From Rallus limicola (taxonomy: Eukaryota; Chordata; Aves; Gruiformes; Rallidae), in NCBI GenBank assembly GCA_022605955.1, contig JAKCOZ010000301.1:186001-250000 (forward strand): a stretch of DNA of 64,000 bases, in the 5' to 3' direction. Each line of letters starts with the position of its first letter. Within the stretch, counting starts at the first letter, position 1. The notes beneath the pieces are model-generated. The model saw nothing but the letters and a program-made list of their open reading frames with translations, had not been told where the DNA came from and ran no database searches. The translations under genes and the position numbers were made by a program. This document shows positions 43,801 through 58,800 of this stretch, one piece after another.

Positions 43801-46800
43801 AGAGGGAACATGCCTGGAACCTCCTACGGTGCTTTTCTCGGCCCTAGCAGACTGCAGTTCAAAACATGCTAAACGTCCAGCAATAACTCCCAAAGTAAAG
43901 AAGCTAGGCCTGAAAGGCATAGCTTGTCTGAAACCTCCTAACAGGACACACGAGCAGACCCTGTCACTTTGGCTCTCAGCCTTTTCCTTTGCCTGGAAAG
44001 AGGGAACATGCCTGGAACCTCCTACGGTGCTTTTCTCGGCCCTAGCAGACTGCAGTTCAAAACATGCTAAACGTCCAGCAATAACTCCCAAAGTAAAGAA
44101 GCTAGGCCTGAAAGGCATAGCTTGTCTGAAACCTCCTAACAGGACACACGAGCAGACCCTGTCACTTTGGCTCTCAGCCTTTTCTTTTGCCTGGAAAGAG
44201 GGAACATGCCTGGAACCTCCTACGGTGCTTTTCTCGGCCCTAGCAGACTGCAGTTCAAAACATGCTAAACGTCCAGCAATAACTCCCAAAGTAAAGAAGC
44301 TAGGCCTGAAAGGCATAGCTTGTCTGAAACCTCCTAACAGGACACATGAGCAGACCCTGTCACTTTGGCTCTCAGCCTTTTCCTTTGCCTGGAAAGAGGG
44401 AACATGCCTGGAACCTCCTACGGTGCTTTTCTCGGCCCTAGCAGACTGCAGTTCAAAACATGCTAAACGTCCAGCAATAACTCCCAAAGTAAAGAAGCTA
44501 GGCCTGAAAGGCATAGCTTGTCTGAAACCTCCTAACAGGACACACGAGCAGACCCTGTCACTTTGGCTCTCAGCCTTTTCCTTTGCCTGGAAAGAGGGAA
44601 CATGCCTGGAACCTCCTACGGTGCTTTTCTCGGCCCTAGCAGACTGCAGTTCAAAACATGCTAAACGTCCAGCAATAACTCCCAAAGTAAAGAAGCTAGG
44701 CCTGAAAGGCATAGCTTGTCTGAAACCTCCTAACAGGACACACGAGCAGACCCTGTCACTTTGGCTCTCAGCCTTTTCCTTTGCCTGGAAAGAGGGAACA
44801 TGCCTGGAACCTCCTACGGTGCTTTTCTCGGCCCTAGCAGACTGCAGTTCAAAACATGCTAAACGTCCAGCAATAACTCCCAAAGTAAAGAAGCTAGGCC
44901 TGAAAGGCATAGCTCGCCTGAAACCTCCTAACAGGACACACGAGCAGACCCTGTCACTTTGGCTCTCAGCCTTTTCCTTTGCCTGGAAAGAGGGAACATG
45001 CCTGGAACCTCCTACGGTGCTTTTCTCAGCCCTAGCAGACTGCAGTTCAAAACATGCTAAACGTCCAGCAATAACTCCCAAAGTAAAGAAGCTAGGCCTG
45101 AAAGGCATAGCTTGTCTGAAACCTCCTAACAGGACACGCGAGCAGACCCTGTCACTTTGGCTCTCAGCCTTTTCCTTTGCCTGGAAAGAGGGAACATGCC
45201 TGGAACCTCCTACGGTGCTTTTCTCGGCCCTAGCAGACTGCAGTTCAAAACATGCTAAACGTCCAGCAATAACTCCCAAAGTAAAGAAGCTAGGCCTGGA
45301 AGGCATAGCTTGTCTGAAACCTCCTAACAGGACACGCGAGCAGACCCTGTCACTTTGGCTCTCAGCCTTTTCCTTTGCCTGGAAAGAGGGAACATGCCTG
45401 GAACCTCCTACGGTGCTTTTCTCAGCCCTAGCAGACTGCAGTTCAAAACATGCTAAACGTCCAGTAATAACTCCCAAAGTAAAGAAGCTAGGCCTGAAAG
45501 GCATAGCTTGTCTGAAACCTCCTAACAGGACACACGAGCAGACCCTGTCACTTTGGCTCTCAGCCTTTTCCTTTGCCTGGAAAGAGGGAACATGCCTGGA
45601 ACCTCCTACGGTGCTTTTCTCGGCCCTAGCAGACTGCAGTTCAAAACATGCTAAACGTCCAGCAATAACTCCCAAAGTAAAGAAGCTAGGCCTGGAAGGC
45701 ATAGCTTGTCTGAAACCTCCTAACAGGACACGCGAGCAGACCCTGTCACTTTGGCTCTCAGCCTTTTCCTTTGCCTGGAAAGAGGGAACATGCCTGGAAC
45801 CTCCTACGGTGCTTTTCTCGGCCCTAGCAGACTGCAGTTCAAAACATGCTAAACGTCCAGCAATAACTCCCAAAGTAAAGAAGCTAGGCCTGAAAGGCAT
45901 AGCTTGTCTGAAACCTCCTAACAGGACACGCGAGCAGACCCTGTCACTTTGGCTCTCAGCCTTTTCCTTTGCCTGGAAAGAGGGAACATGCCTGGAACCT
46001 CCTACGGTGCTTTTCTCGGCCCTAGCAGACTGCAGTTCAAAACATGCTAAACGTCCAGCAATAACTCCCAAAGTAAAGAAGCTAGGCCTGAAAGGCATAG
46101 CTTGTCTGAAACCTCCTAACACGACACACGAGCAGACCCTGTCACTTTGGCTCTCAGCCTTTTCCTTTGCCTGGAAAGAGGGAACATGCCTGGAACCTCC
46201 TACGGTGCTTTTCTCGGCCCTAGCAGACTGCAGTTCAAAACATGCTAAACGTCCAGCAATAACTCCCAAAGTAAAGAAGCTAGGCCTGAAAGGCATAGCT
46301 TTTCTGAAACCTCCTAACAGGACACACGAGCAGACCCTGTCACTTTGGCTCTCAGCCTTTTCCTTTGCCTGGAAAGAGGGAACATGCCTGGAACCTCCTA
46401 CGGTGCTTTTCTCGGCCCTAGCAGACTGCAGTTCAAAACATGCTAAACGTCCAGTAATAACTCCCAAAGTAAAGAAGCTAGGCCTGAAAGGCATAGCTTG
46501 TCTGAAACCTCCTAACAGGACACACGAGCAGACCCTGTCACTTTGGCTCTCAGCCTTTTCCTTTGCCTGGAAAGAGGGAACATGCCTGGAACCTCCTACG
46601 GTGCTTTTCTTGGCCCTAGCAGACTGCAGTTCAAAACATGCTAAACGTCCAGCAATAACTCCCAAAGTAAAGAAGCTAGGCCTGAAAGGCATAGCTTGTC
46701 TGAAACCTCCTAACAGGACACACGAGCAGACCCTGTCACTTTGGCTCTCAGCCTTTTCCTTTGCCTGGAAAGAGGGAACATGCCTGGAACCTCCTACGGT

Positions 46801-49800
46801 GCTTTTCTCGGCCCTAGCAGACTGCAGTTCAAAACATGCTAAACGTCCAGCAATAACTCCCAAAGTAAAGAAGCTAGGCCTGAAAGGCATAGCTTGTCTG
46901 AAACCTCCTAACAGGACACACGAGCAGACCCTGTCACTTTGGCTCTCAGCCTTTTCCTTTGCCTGGAAAGAGGGAACATGCCTGGAACCTCCTACGGTGC
47001 TTTTCTCGGCCCTAGCAGACTGCAGTTCAAAACATGCTAAACGTCCAGCAATAACTCCCAAATTAAAGAAGCTAGGCCTGAAAGGCATAGCTCGTCTGAA
47101 ACCTCCTAACAGGACACACGAGCAGACCCTGTCACTTTGGCTCTCAGCCTTTTCCTTTGCCTGGAAAGAGGGAACATGCCTGGAACCTCCTACGGTGCTT
47201 TTCTCGGCCCTAGCAGACTGCAGTTCAAAACATGCTAAACGTCCAGCAATAACTCCCAAAGTAAAGAAGCTAGGCCTGAAAGGCATAGCTTGTCTGAAAC
47301 CTCCTAACAGGACACACGAGCAGACCCTGTCACTTTGGCTCTCAGCCTTTTCCTTTGCCTGGAAAGAGGGAACATGCCTGGAACCTCCTACGGTGCTTTT
47401 CTCGGCCCTAGCAGACTGCAGTTCAAAACATGCTAAACGTCCAGCAATAACTCCCAAAGTAAAGAAGCTAGGCCTGAAAGGCATAGCTTGTCTGAAACCT
47501 CCTAACAGGACACACGAGCAGACCCTGTCACTTTGGCTCTCAGCCTTTTCCTTTGCCTGGAAAGAGGGAACATGCCTGGAACCTCCTACGGTGCTTTTCT
47601 CGGCCCTAGCAGACTGCAGTTCAAAACATGCTAAACGTCCAGCAATAACTCCCAAAGTAAAGAAGCTAGGCCTGAAAGGCATAGCTTGTCTGAAACCTCC
47701 TAACAGGACACACGAGCAGACCCTGTCACTTTGGCTCTCAGCCTTTTCGTTTGCCTGGAAAGAGGGAACATGCCTGGAACCTCCTACGGTGCTTTTCTCG
47801 GCCCTAGCAGACTGCAGTTCAAAACATGCTAAACGTCCAGCAATAACTCCCAAAGTAAAGAAGCTAGGCCTGAAAGGCATAGCTTGTCTGAAACCTCCTA
47901 ACAGGACACACGAGCAGACCCTGTCACTTTGGCTCTCAGCCTTTTCCTTTGCCTGGAAAGAGGGAACATGCCTGGAACCTCCTACGGTGCTTTTCTCGGC
48001 CCTAGCAGACTGCAGTTCAAAACATGCTAAACGTCCAGCAATAACTCCCAAAGTAAAGAAGCTAGGCCTGAAAGGCATAGCTTGTCTGAAACCTCCTAAC
48101 AGGACACACGAGCAGACCCTGTCACTTTGGCTCTCAGCCTTTTCCTTTGCCTGGAAAGAGGGAACATGCCTGGAACCTCCTACGGTGCTTTTCTCGGCCC
48201 TAGCAGACTGCAGTTCAAAACATGCTAAACGTCCAGCAATAACTCCCAAAGTAAAGAAGCTAGGCCTGAAAGGAATAGCTTGTCTGAAACCTCCTAACAG
48301 GACACACGAGCAGACCCTGTCACTTTGGCTCTCAGCCTTTTCCTTTGCCTGGAAAGAGGGAACATGCCTGGAACCTCCTACGGTGCTTTTCTCGGCCCTA
48401 GCAGACTGCAGTTCAAAACATGCTAAACGTCCAGCAATAACTCCCAAAGTAAAGAAGCTAGGCCTGAAAGGCATAGCTTGTCTGAAACCTCCTAACAGGA
48501 CACGCGAGCAGACCCTGTCACTTTGGTTCTCAGCCTTTTCCTTTGCCTGGAAAGAGGGAACATGCCTGGAACCTCCTACGGTGCTTTTCTCGGCCCTAGC
48601 AGACTGCAGTTCAAAACATGCTAAACGTCCAGCAATAACTCCCAAAGTAAAGAAGCTAGGCCTGAAAGGCATAGCTTGTCTGAAACCTCCTAACAGGACA
48701 CACGAGCAGACCCTGTCACTTTGGCTCTCAGCCTTTTCCTTTGCCTGGAAAGAGGGAACATGCCTGGAACCTCCTACGGTGCTTTTCTCGGCCCTAGCAG
48801 ACTGCAGTTCAAAACATGCTAAACGTCCAGCAATAACTCCCAAAGTAAAGAAGCTAGGCCTGAAAGGCATAGCTTGTCTGAAACCTCCTAACAGGACACA
48901 CGAGCAGACCCTGTCACTTTGGCTCTCAGCCTTTTCCTTTGCCTGGAAAGAGGGAACATGCCTGGAACCTCCTACGGTGCTTTTCTCGGCCCTAGCAGAC
49001 TGCAGTTCAAAACATGCTAAACGTCCAGCAATAACTCACAAAGTAAAGAAGCTAGGCCTGAAAGGCATAGCTTGTCTGAAACCTCCTAACAGGACACGCG
49101 AGCAGACCCTGTCACTTTGGCTCTCAGCCTTTTCCTTTGCCTGGAAAGAGGGAACATGCCTGGAACCTCCTACGGTGCTTTTCTCGGCCCTAGCAGACTG
49201 CAGTTCAAAACATGCTAAACGTCCAGCAATAACTCCCAAAGTAAAGAAGCTAGGCCTGAAAGGCATAGCTTGTCTGAAACCTCCTAACAGGACACACGAG
49301 CAGACCCTGTCACTTTGGCTCTCAGCCTTTTCCTTTGCCTGGAAAGAGGGAACATGCCTGGAACCTCCTACGGTGCTTTTCTCGGCCCTAGCAGACTGCA
49401 GTTCAAAACATGCTAAACGTCCAGCAATAACTCCCAAAGTAAAGAAGCTAGGCCTGGAAGGCATAGCTTGTCTGAAACCTCCTAACAGGACACGCGAGCA
49501 GACCCTGTCACTTTGGCTCTCAGCCTTTTCCTTTGCCTGGAAAGAGGGAACATGCCTGGAACCTCCTACGGTGCTTTTCTCGGCCCTAGCAGACTGCAGT
49601 TCAAAACATGCTAAACGTCCAGCAATAACTCCCAAAGTAAAGAAGCTAGGCCTGAAAGGCATAGCTTGTCTGAAACATCCTAACAGGACACGCGAGCAGA
49701 CCCTGTCACTTTGGCTCTCAGCCTTTTCCTTTGCCTGGAAAGAGGGAACATGCCTGGAACCTCCTACGGTGCTTTTCTCGGCCCTAGCAGACTGCAGTTC

Positions 49801-52800
49801 AAAACATGCTAAACGTCCAGCAATAACTCCCAAAGTAAAGAAGCTAGGCCTGAAAGGCATAGCTTGTCTGAAACCTCCTAACAGGACACACGAGCAGACC
49901 CTGTCACTTTGGCTCTCAGCCTTTTCCTTTGCCTGGAAAGAGGGAACATGCCTGGAACCTCCTACGGTGCTTTTCTCGGCCCTAGCAGACTGCAGTTCAA
50001 AACATGCTAAACGTCAAGAAATAACTCCCAAAGTAAAGAAGCTAGGCCTGAAAGGCATAGCTCGCCTGAAACCTCCTAACAGGACACACGAGCAGACTCT
50101 GTCACTTTGGCTCTCAGCCTTTTCCTTTGCCTGGAAAGAGGGAACACGCCTGGAACCTCCTACGGTGCTTTTCTCGGACCTAGCAGACTGCAGTTCAAAA
50201 CATGCTAAACGTCCAGCAATAACTCCCAAAGTAAAGAAGCTAGGCCTGAAAGGCATAGCTTGTCTGAAACCTCCTGACAGGACACACGAGCAGACCCTGT
50301 CACTTTGGCTCTCAGCCTTTTCCTTTGCCTGGAAAGAAGGAACATGCCTGGAACCTCCTACGGTGCTTTTCTCGGCCCTAGCAGACTGCAGTTCAAAACA
50401 TGCTAAACGTCCAGCAATAACTCCCAAAGTAAAGAAGCTAGGCCTGAAAGGCATAGCTTGTCTGAAACCTCCTAACTGGACACACGAGCAGACCCTGTCA
50501 CTTTGGCTCTCAGCCTTTTCCTTTGCCTGGAAAGAGGGAACATGCCTGGAACCTCCTACGGTGCTTTTCTCGGCCCTAGCAGACTGCAGTTCAAAACATG
50601 CTAAACGTCCAGCAATAACTCCCAAAGTAAAGAAGCTAGGCCTGAAAGGCATAGCTTGTCTGAAACCTCCTAACAGGACACACGAGCAGACCCTGTCACT
50701 TTGGCTCTCAGCCTTTTCCTTTGCCTGGAAAGAGGGAACATGCCTGGAACCTCCTACGGTGCTTTTCTCGGCCCTAGCAGACTGCAGTTCAAAACATGCT
50801 AAACGTCCAGCAATAACTCCCAAAGTAAAGAAGCTAGGCCTGAAAGGCATAGCTTGTCTGAAACCTCCTAACTGGACACACGAGCAGACCCTGTATCTTT
50901 GTCTCTCAGCCTTTTCCTTTGCCTGGAAAGAGGGAACATGCCTGGAACCTCCTACGGTGCTTTTCTCGGCCCTAGCAGACTGCAGTTCAAAACATGCTAA
51001 ACGTCCAGCAATAACTCCCAAAGTAAAGAAGCTAGGCCTGAAAGGCATAGCTTGTCTGAAACCTCCTAACAGGACACGCGAGCAGACCCTGTCACTTTGG
51101 CTCTCAGCCTTTTCCTTTGCCTGGAAAGAGGGAACATGCCTGGAACCTCCTACGGTGCTTTTCTCGGCCCTAGCAGACTGCAGTTCAAAACATGCTAAAC
51201 GTCCAGCAATAACTCCCAAAGTAAAGAAGCTAGGCCTGAAAGGCATAGGTTGTCTGAAACCTCCTAACAGGACACGCGAGCAGACCCTGTCACTTTGGCT
51301 CTCAGCCTTTTCCTTTGCCTGGAAAGAGGGAACATGCCTGGAACCTCCTACGGTGCTTTTCTCGGCCCTAGCAGACTGCAGTTCAAAACATGCTAAACGT
51401 CCAGCAATAACTCCCAAAGTAAAGAAGCTAGGCCTGAAAGGCATAGCTTGTCTGAAACCTCCTAACAGGACACGCGAGCAGACCCTGTCACTTTGGCTCT
51501 CAGCCTTTTCCTTTGCCTGGAAAGAGGGAACATGCCTGGAACCTCCTACGGTGCTTTTCTCGGCCCTAGCAGACTGCAGTTCAAAACATGCTAAACGTCC
51601 AGCAATAACTCCCAAAGTAAAGAAGCTAGGCCTGAAAGGCATAGCTTGTCTGAAACCTCCTAACAGGACACACGAGCAGACCCTGTCACTTTGGCTCTCA
51701 GCCTTTTCCTTTGCCTGGAAAGAGGGAACATGCCTGGAACCTCCTACGGTGCTTTTCTCGGCCCTAGCAGACTGCAGTTCAAAACATGCTAAACGTCCAG
51801 CAATAACTCCCAAAGTAAAGAAGCTAGGCCTGAAAGGCATAGCTTGTCTGAAACCTCCTAACAGGACACACGAGCAGACCCTGTCACTTTGGCTCTCAGC
51901 CTTTTCCTTTGCCTGGAAAGAGGGAACATGCCTGGAACCTCCTACGGTGCTTTTCTCGGCCCTAGCAGACTGCAGTTCAAAACATGCTAAACGTCCAGCA
52001 ATAACTCCCAAAGTAAAGAAGCTAGGCCTGAAAGGCATAGCTTGTCTGAAACCTCCTAACTGGAAACACGAGCAGACCCTGTCACTTTGGCTCTCAGCCT
52101 TTTCCTTTGCCTGGAAAGAGGGAACATGCCTGGAACCTCCTACGGTGCTTTTCTCGGCCCTAGCAGACTGCAGTTCAAAACATGCTAAACGTCCAGCAAT
52201 AACTCCCAAAGTAAAGAAGCTAGGCCTGAAAGGCATAGCTTGTCTGAAACCTCCTAACAGGACACACGAGCAGACCCTGTCACTTTGGCTCTCAGCCTTT
52301 TCCTTTGCCTGGAAAGAGGGAACATGCCTGGAACCTCCTACGGTGCTTTTCTCGGCCCTAGCAGACTGCAGTTCAAAACATGCTAAACGTCCAGCAATAA
52401 CTCCCAAAGTAAAGAAGCGAGGCCTGAAAGGCATAGCTTGTCTGAAACCTCCTAACAGGACACACGAGCAGACCCTGTCACTTTGGCTCTCAGCCTTTTC
52501 CTTTGCCTGGAAAGAGGGAACATGCCTGGAACCTCCTACGGTGCTTTTCTCGGCCCTAGCAGACTGCAGTTCAAAACATGCTAAACGTCCAGCAATAACT
52601 CCCAAAGTAAAGAAGCTAGGCCTGAAAGGCATAGCTCGTCTGAAACCTCCTAACAGGACACACGAGCAGACCCTGTCACTTTGGCTCTCAGCCTTTTCCT
52701 TTGCCTGGAAAGAGGGAACATGCCTGGAACCTCCTACGGTGCTTTTCTCGGCCCTAGCAGACTGCAGTTCAAAACATGCTAAACGTCCAGCAATAACTCC

Positions 52801-55800
52801 CAAAGTAAAGAAGCTAGGCCTGAAAGGCATAGCTCGCCTGAAACCTCCTAACAGGGCACACGAGCAGACCCTGTCACTTTGGCTCTCAGCCTTTTCCTTT
52901 GTCTGGAAAGAGGGAACATGCCTGGAACCTCCTACGGTGCTTTTCTCGGCCCTAGCAGACTGCAGTTCAAAACATGCTAAACGTCCAGCAATAACTCCCA
53001 AAGTAAAGAAGCTAGGCCTGAAAGGCATAGCTTGTCTGAAACCTCCTAACAGGACACGCGAGCAGACCCTGTCACTTTGGCTCTCAGCCTTTTCCTTTGC
53101 CTGGAAAGAGGGAACATGCCTGGAACCTCCTACGGTGCTTTTCTCGGCCCTAGCAGACTGCAGTTCAAAACATGCTAAACGTCCAGCAATAACTCCCAAA
53201 GTAAAGAAGCTAGGCCTGAAAGGCATAGCTTGTCTGAAACCTCCTAACAGGACACACGAGCAGACCCTGTCACTTTGGCTCTCAGCCTTTTCCTTTGCCT
53301 GGAAAGAGGGAACATGCCTGGAACCTCCTACGGTGCTTTTCTCGGCCCTAGCAGACTGCAGTTCAAAACATGCTAAACGTCCAGCAATAACTCCCAAAGT
53401 AAAGAAGCTAGGCCTGAAAGGCATAGCTTGTCTGAAACCTCCTAACAGGACACATGAGCAGACCCTGTCACTTTGGCTCTCAGCCTTTTCCTTTGCCTGG
53501 AAAGAGGGAACATGCCTGGAACCTCCTACGGTGCTTTTCTCGGCCCTAGCAGACTGCAGTTCAAAACATGCTAAACGTCCAGCAATAACTCCCAAAGTAA
53601 AGAAGCGAGGCGTGAAAGGCATAGCTTGTCTGAAACCTCCTAACAGGACACACGAGCAGACCCTGTCACTTTGGCTCTCAGCCTTTTCCTTTGCCTGGAA
53701 AGAGGGAACATGCCTGGAACCTCCTACGGTGCTTTTCTCGGCCCTAGCAGACTGCAGTTCAAAACATGCTAAACGTCCAGCAATAACTCCCAAAGTAAAG
53801 AAGCTAGGCCTGAAAGGCATAGCTCGTCTGAAACCTCCTAACAGGACACACGAGCAGACCCTGTCACTTTGGCTCTCAGCCTTTTCCTTTGCCTGGAAAG
53901 AGGGAACATGCCTGGAACCTCCTACGGTGCTTTTCTCGGCCCTAGCAGACTGCAGTTCAAAACATGCTAAACGTCCAGCAATAACTCCCAAAGTAAAGAA
54001 GCTAGGCCTGAAAGGCATAGCTTGTCTGAAACCTCCTAACAGGACACACGAGCAGACCCTGTCACTTTGGCTCTCAGCCTTTTCCTTTGCCTGGAAAGAG
54101 GGAACATGCCTGGAACCTCCTACGGTGCTTTTCTCGGCCCTAGCAGACTGCAGTTCAAAACATGCTAAACGTCCAGCAATAACTCCCAAAGTAAAGAAGC
54201 TAGGCCTGAAAGGCATAGCTTGTCTGAAACCTCCTAACAGGACACGCGAGCAGACCCTGTCACTTTGGCTCTCAGCCTTTTCCTTTGCCTGGAAAGAGGG
54301 AACATGCCTGGAACCTCCTACGGTGCTTTTCTTGGCCCTAGCAGACTGCAGTTCAAAACATGCTAAACGTCCAGCAATAACTCCCAAAGTAAAGAAGCTA
54401 GGCCTGAAAGGCATAGCTCGCCTGAAACCTCCTAACAGGACACACGAGCAGACCCTGTCACTTTGGCTCTCAGCCTTTTCCTTTGCCTGGAAAGAGGGAA
54501 CATGCCTGGAACCTCCTACGGTGCTTTTCTCGGCCCTAGCAGACTGCAGTTCAAAACATGCTAAACGTCCAGCAATAACTCCCAAAGTAAAGAAGCTAGG
54601 CCTGAAAGGCATAGCTTGTCTGAAACCTCCTAACAGGACACGCGAGCAGACCCTGTCACTTTGGCTCTCAGCCTTTTCCTTTGCCTGGAAAGAGGGAACA
54701 TGCCTGGAACCTCCTACGGTGCTTTTCTTGGCCCTAGCAGACTGCAGTTCAAAACATGCTAAACGTCCAGCAATAACTCCCAAAGTAAAGAAGCTAGGCC
54801 TGAAAGGCATAGCTCGCCTGAAACCTCCTAACAGGACACACGAGCAGACCCTGTCACTTTGGCTCTCAGCCTTTTCCTTTGTCTGGAAAGAGGGAACATG
54901 CCTGGAACCTCCTACGGTGCTTTTCTCGGCCCTAGCAGACTGCAGTTCAAAACATGCTAAACGTCCAGCAATAACTCCCAAAGTAAAGAAGCTAGGCCTG
55001 AAAGGCATAGCTTGTCTGAAACCTCCTAACAGGACACACGAGCAGACCCTGTCACTTTGGCTCTCAGCCTTTTCCTTTGCCTGGAAAGAGGGAACATGCC
55101 TGGAACCTCCTACGGTGCTTTTCTCGGCCCTAGCAGACTGCAGTTCAAAACATGCTAAACGTCCAGCAATAACTCCCAAAGTAAAGAAGCTAGGCCTGAA
55201 AGGCATAGCTTGTCTGAAACCTCCTAACAGGACACATGAGCAGACCCTGTCACTTTGGCTCTCAGCCTTTTCCTTTGCCTGGAAAGAGGGAACATGCCTG
55301 GAACCTCCTACGGTGCTTTTCTCGGCCCTAGCAGACTGCAGTTCAAAACATGCTAAACGTCCAGCAATAACTCCCAAAGTAAAGAAGCTAGGCCTGAAAG
55401 GCATAGCTTGTCTGAAACCTCCTAACAGGACACGCGAGCAGACCCTGTCACTTTGGCTCTCAGCCTTTTCCTTTGCCTGGAAAGAGGGAACATGCCTGGA
55501 ACCTCCTACGGTGCTTTTCTCGGCCCTAGCAGACTGCAGGTCAAAACATGCTAAACGTCCAGCAATAACTCCCAAAGTAAAGAAGCTAGGCCTGAAAGGC
55601 ATAGCTTGTCTGAAACCTCCTAACAGGACACACGAGCAGACCCTGTCACTTTGGCTCTCAGCCTTTTCCTTTGCCTGGAAAGAGGGAACATGCCTGGAAC
55701 CTCCTACAGTGCTTTTCTTGGCCCTAGCAGACTGCAGTTCAAAACATGCTAAACGTCCAGCAATAACTCCCAAAGTAAAGAAGCTAGGCCTGAAAGGCAT

Positions 55801-58800
55801 AGCTCGCCTGAAACCTCCTAACAGGACACACGAGCAGACCCTGTCACTTTGGCTCTCAGCCTTTTCCTTTGTCTGGAAAGAGGGAACATGCCTGGAACCT
55901 CCTACGGTGCTTTTCTCGGCCCTAGCAGACTGCAGTTCAAAACATGCTAAACGTCCAGCAATAACTCCCAAAGTAAAGAAGCTAGGCCTGAAAGGCATAG
56001 CTTGTCTGAAACCTCCTAACAGGACACACGAGCAGACCCTGTCACTTTGGCTCTCAGCCTTTTCCTTTGCCTGGAAAGAGGGAACATGCCTGGAACCTCC
56101 TACGGTGCTTTTCTCGGCCCTAGCAGACTGCAGTTCAAAACATGCTAAACGTCCAGCAATAACTCCCAAAGTAAAGAAGCTAGGCCTGAAAGGCATAGCT
56201 TGTCTGAAACCTCCTAACAGGACACACGAGCAGACCCTGTCACTTTGGCTCTCAGCCTTTTCCTTTGCCTGGAAAGAGGGAACATGCCTGGAACCTCCTA
56301 CGGTGCTTTTCTCGGCCCTAGCAGACTGCAGTTCAAAACATGCTAAACGTCCAGCAATAACTCCCAAAGTAAAGAAGCTAGGCCTGAAAGGCATAGCTTG
56401 TCTGAAACCTCCTAACAGGACACACGAGCAGACCCTGTCACTTTGGCTCTCAGCCTTTTCCTTTGCCTGGAAAGAGGGAACATGCCTGGAACCTCCTATG
56501 GTGATTTTCGCGGCCCTAGCAGACTGCAGTTGAAAACATGCTAAACGTCCAGCAATAACTCCCAAAGTAAAGAAGCTAGGCCTGAAAGGCATAGCTTGTC
56601 TGAAACCTCCTAACAGGACACATGAGCAGACCCTGTCACTTTGGCTCTCAGCCTTTTCCTTTGCCTGGAAAGAGGGAACATGCCTGGAACCTCCTACGGT
56701 GCTTTTCTCGGGCCTAGCAGACTGCAGTTCAAAACATGCTAAACGTCCAGCAATAACTCCCAAAGTAAAGAAGCTAGGCCTGAAAGGCATAGCTTGTCTG
56801 AAACCTCCTAACTGGACACACGAGCAGACCCTGTCACTTTGGCTCTCAGCCTTTTCCTTTGCCTGGAAAGAGGGAACATGCCTGGAACCTCCTACGGTGC
56901 TTTTCTCGGCCCTAGCAGACTGCAGTTCAAAACATGCTAAACGTCCAGCAATAACTCCCAAAGTAAAGAAGCTAGGCCTGAAAGGCATAGCTTGTCTGAA
57001 ACCTCCTAACAGGACACACGAGCAGACCCTGTCACTTTGGCTCTCAGCCTTTTCCTTTGCCTGGAAAGAGGGAACATGCCTGGAACCTCCTACGGTGCTT
57101 TTCTCGGTCCCAGCAGACTGCAGTTCAAAACATGCTAAACGTCCAGCAATAACTCCCAAAGTAAAGAAGCGAGGCCTGAAAGGCATAGCTTGTCTGAAAC
57201 CTCCTAACAGGACACACGAGCAGACCCTGTCACTTTGGCTCTCAGCCTTTTCCTTTGCCTGGAAAGAGGGAACATGCCTGGAACCTCCTACGGTGCTTTT
57301 CTCGGCCCTAGCAGACTGCAGTTCAAAACATGCTAAACGTCCAGCAATAACTCCCAAAGTAAAGAAGCTAGGCCTGAAAGGCATAGCTTGTCTGAAACCT
57401 CCTAACAGGACACACGAGCAGACCCTGTCACTTTGGCTCTCAGCCTTTTCCTTTGCCTGGAAAGAGGGAACATGCCTGGAACCTCCTACGGTGCTTTTCT
57501 CGGCCCTAGCAGACTGCAGTTCAAAACATGCTAAACGTCCAGCAATAACTCCCAAAGTAAAGAAGCTAGGCCTGAAAGGCATAGCTTGTCTGAAACCTCC
57601 TAACAGGACACACGAGCAGACCCTGTCACTTTGGCTCTCAGCCTTTTCCTTTGCCTGGAAAGAGGGAACATGCCTGGAACCTCCTACGGTGCTTTTCTCG
57701 GCCCTAGCAGACTGCAGTTCAAAACATGCTAAACGTCCAGCAATAACTCCCAAAGTAAAGAAGCTAGGCCTGAAAGGCATAGCTTGTCTGAAACCTCCTA
57801 ACAGGACACACGAGCAGACCCTGTCACTTTGGCTCTCAGCCTTTTCCTTTGCCTGGAAAGAGGGAACATGCCTGGAACCTCCTACGGTGCTTTTCTCGGC
57901 CCTAGCAGACTGCAGTTCAAAACATGCTAAACGTCCAGCAATAACTCCCAAAGTAAAGAAGCTAGGCCTGAAAGGCATAGCTTGTCTGAAACCTCCTAAC
58001 AGGACACACGAGCAGACCCTGTCACTTTGGCTCTCAGCCTTTTCCTTTGCCTGGAAAGAGGGAACATGCCTGGAACCTCCTACGGTGCTTTTCTCGGATC
58101 CAGCAGACTGCAGTTCAAAACATGCTAAACGTCCAGCAATAACTCCCAAAGTAAAGAAGCGAGGCCTGAAAGGCATAGCTTGTCTGAAACCTCCTAACAG
58201 GACACACGAGCAGACCCTGTCACTTTGGCTCTCAGCCTTTTCCTTTGCCTGGAAAGAGGGAACATGCCTGGAACCTCCTACGGTGCTTTTCTCGGCCCTA
58301 GCAGACTGCACTTCAAAACATGCTAAACGTCCAGCAATAACTCCCAAAGTAAAGAAGCTAGGCCTGAAAGGCATAGCTTGTCTGAAACCTCCTAACAGGA
58401 CACACGAGCAGACCCTGTCACTTTGTCTCTCAGCCTTTTCCTTTGCCTGGAAAGAGGGAACATGCCTGGAACCTCCTACGGTGCTTTTCTCGGCCCTAGC
58501 AGACTGCAGTTCAAAACATGCTAAACGTCCAGCAATAACTCCCAAAGTAAAGAAGCTAGGCCTGAAAGGCATAGCTTGTCTGAAACCTCCTAACAGGACA
58601 CACGAGCAGACCCTGTCACTTTGGCTCTCAGCCTTTTCCTTTGCCTGGAAAGAGGGAACATGCCTGGAACCTCCTACGGTGCTTTTCTCGGCCCTAGCAG
58701 ACTGCAGTTCAAAACATGCTAAACGTCCAGCAATAACTCCCAAAGTAAAGAAGCTAGGCCTGAAAGGCATAGCTTGTCTGAAACCTCCTAACAGGACACA

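Noticed and set aside
41054..56533. A giant repeat protein of more than 5000 residues on the plus strand (and similar frames throughout both arms, both strands).
   Set aside because: The frame has almost no ATG, is open on both strands only because the period is a multiple of three, shows mostly amino-acid-changing variants, and is ended by scattered single-copy stops. It is satellite DNA.
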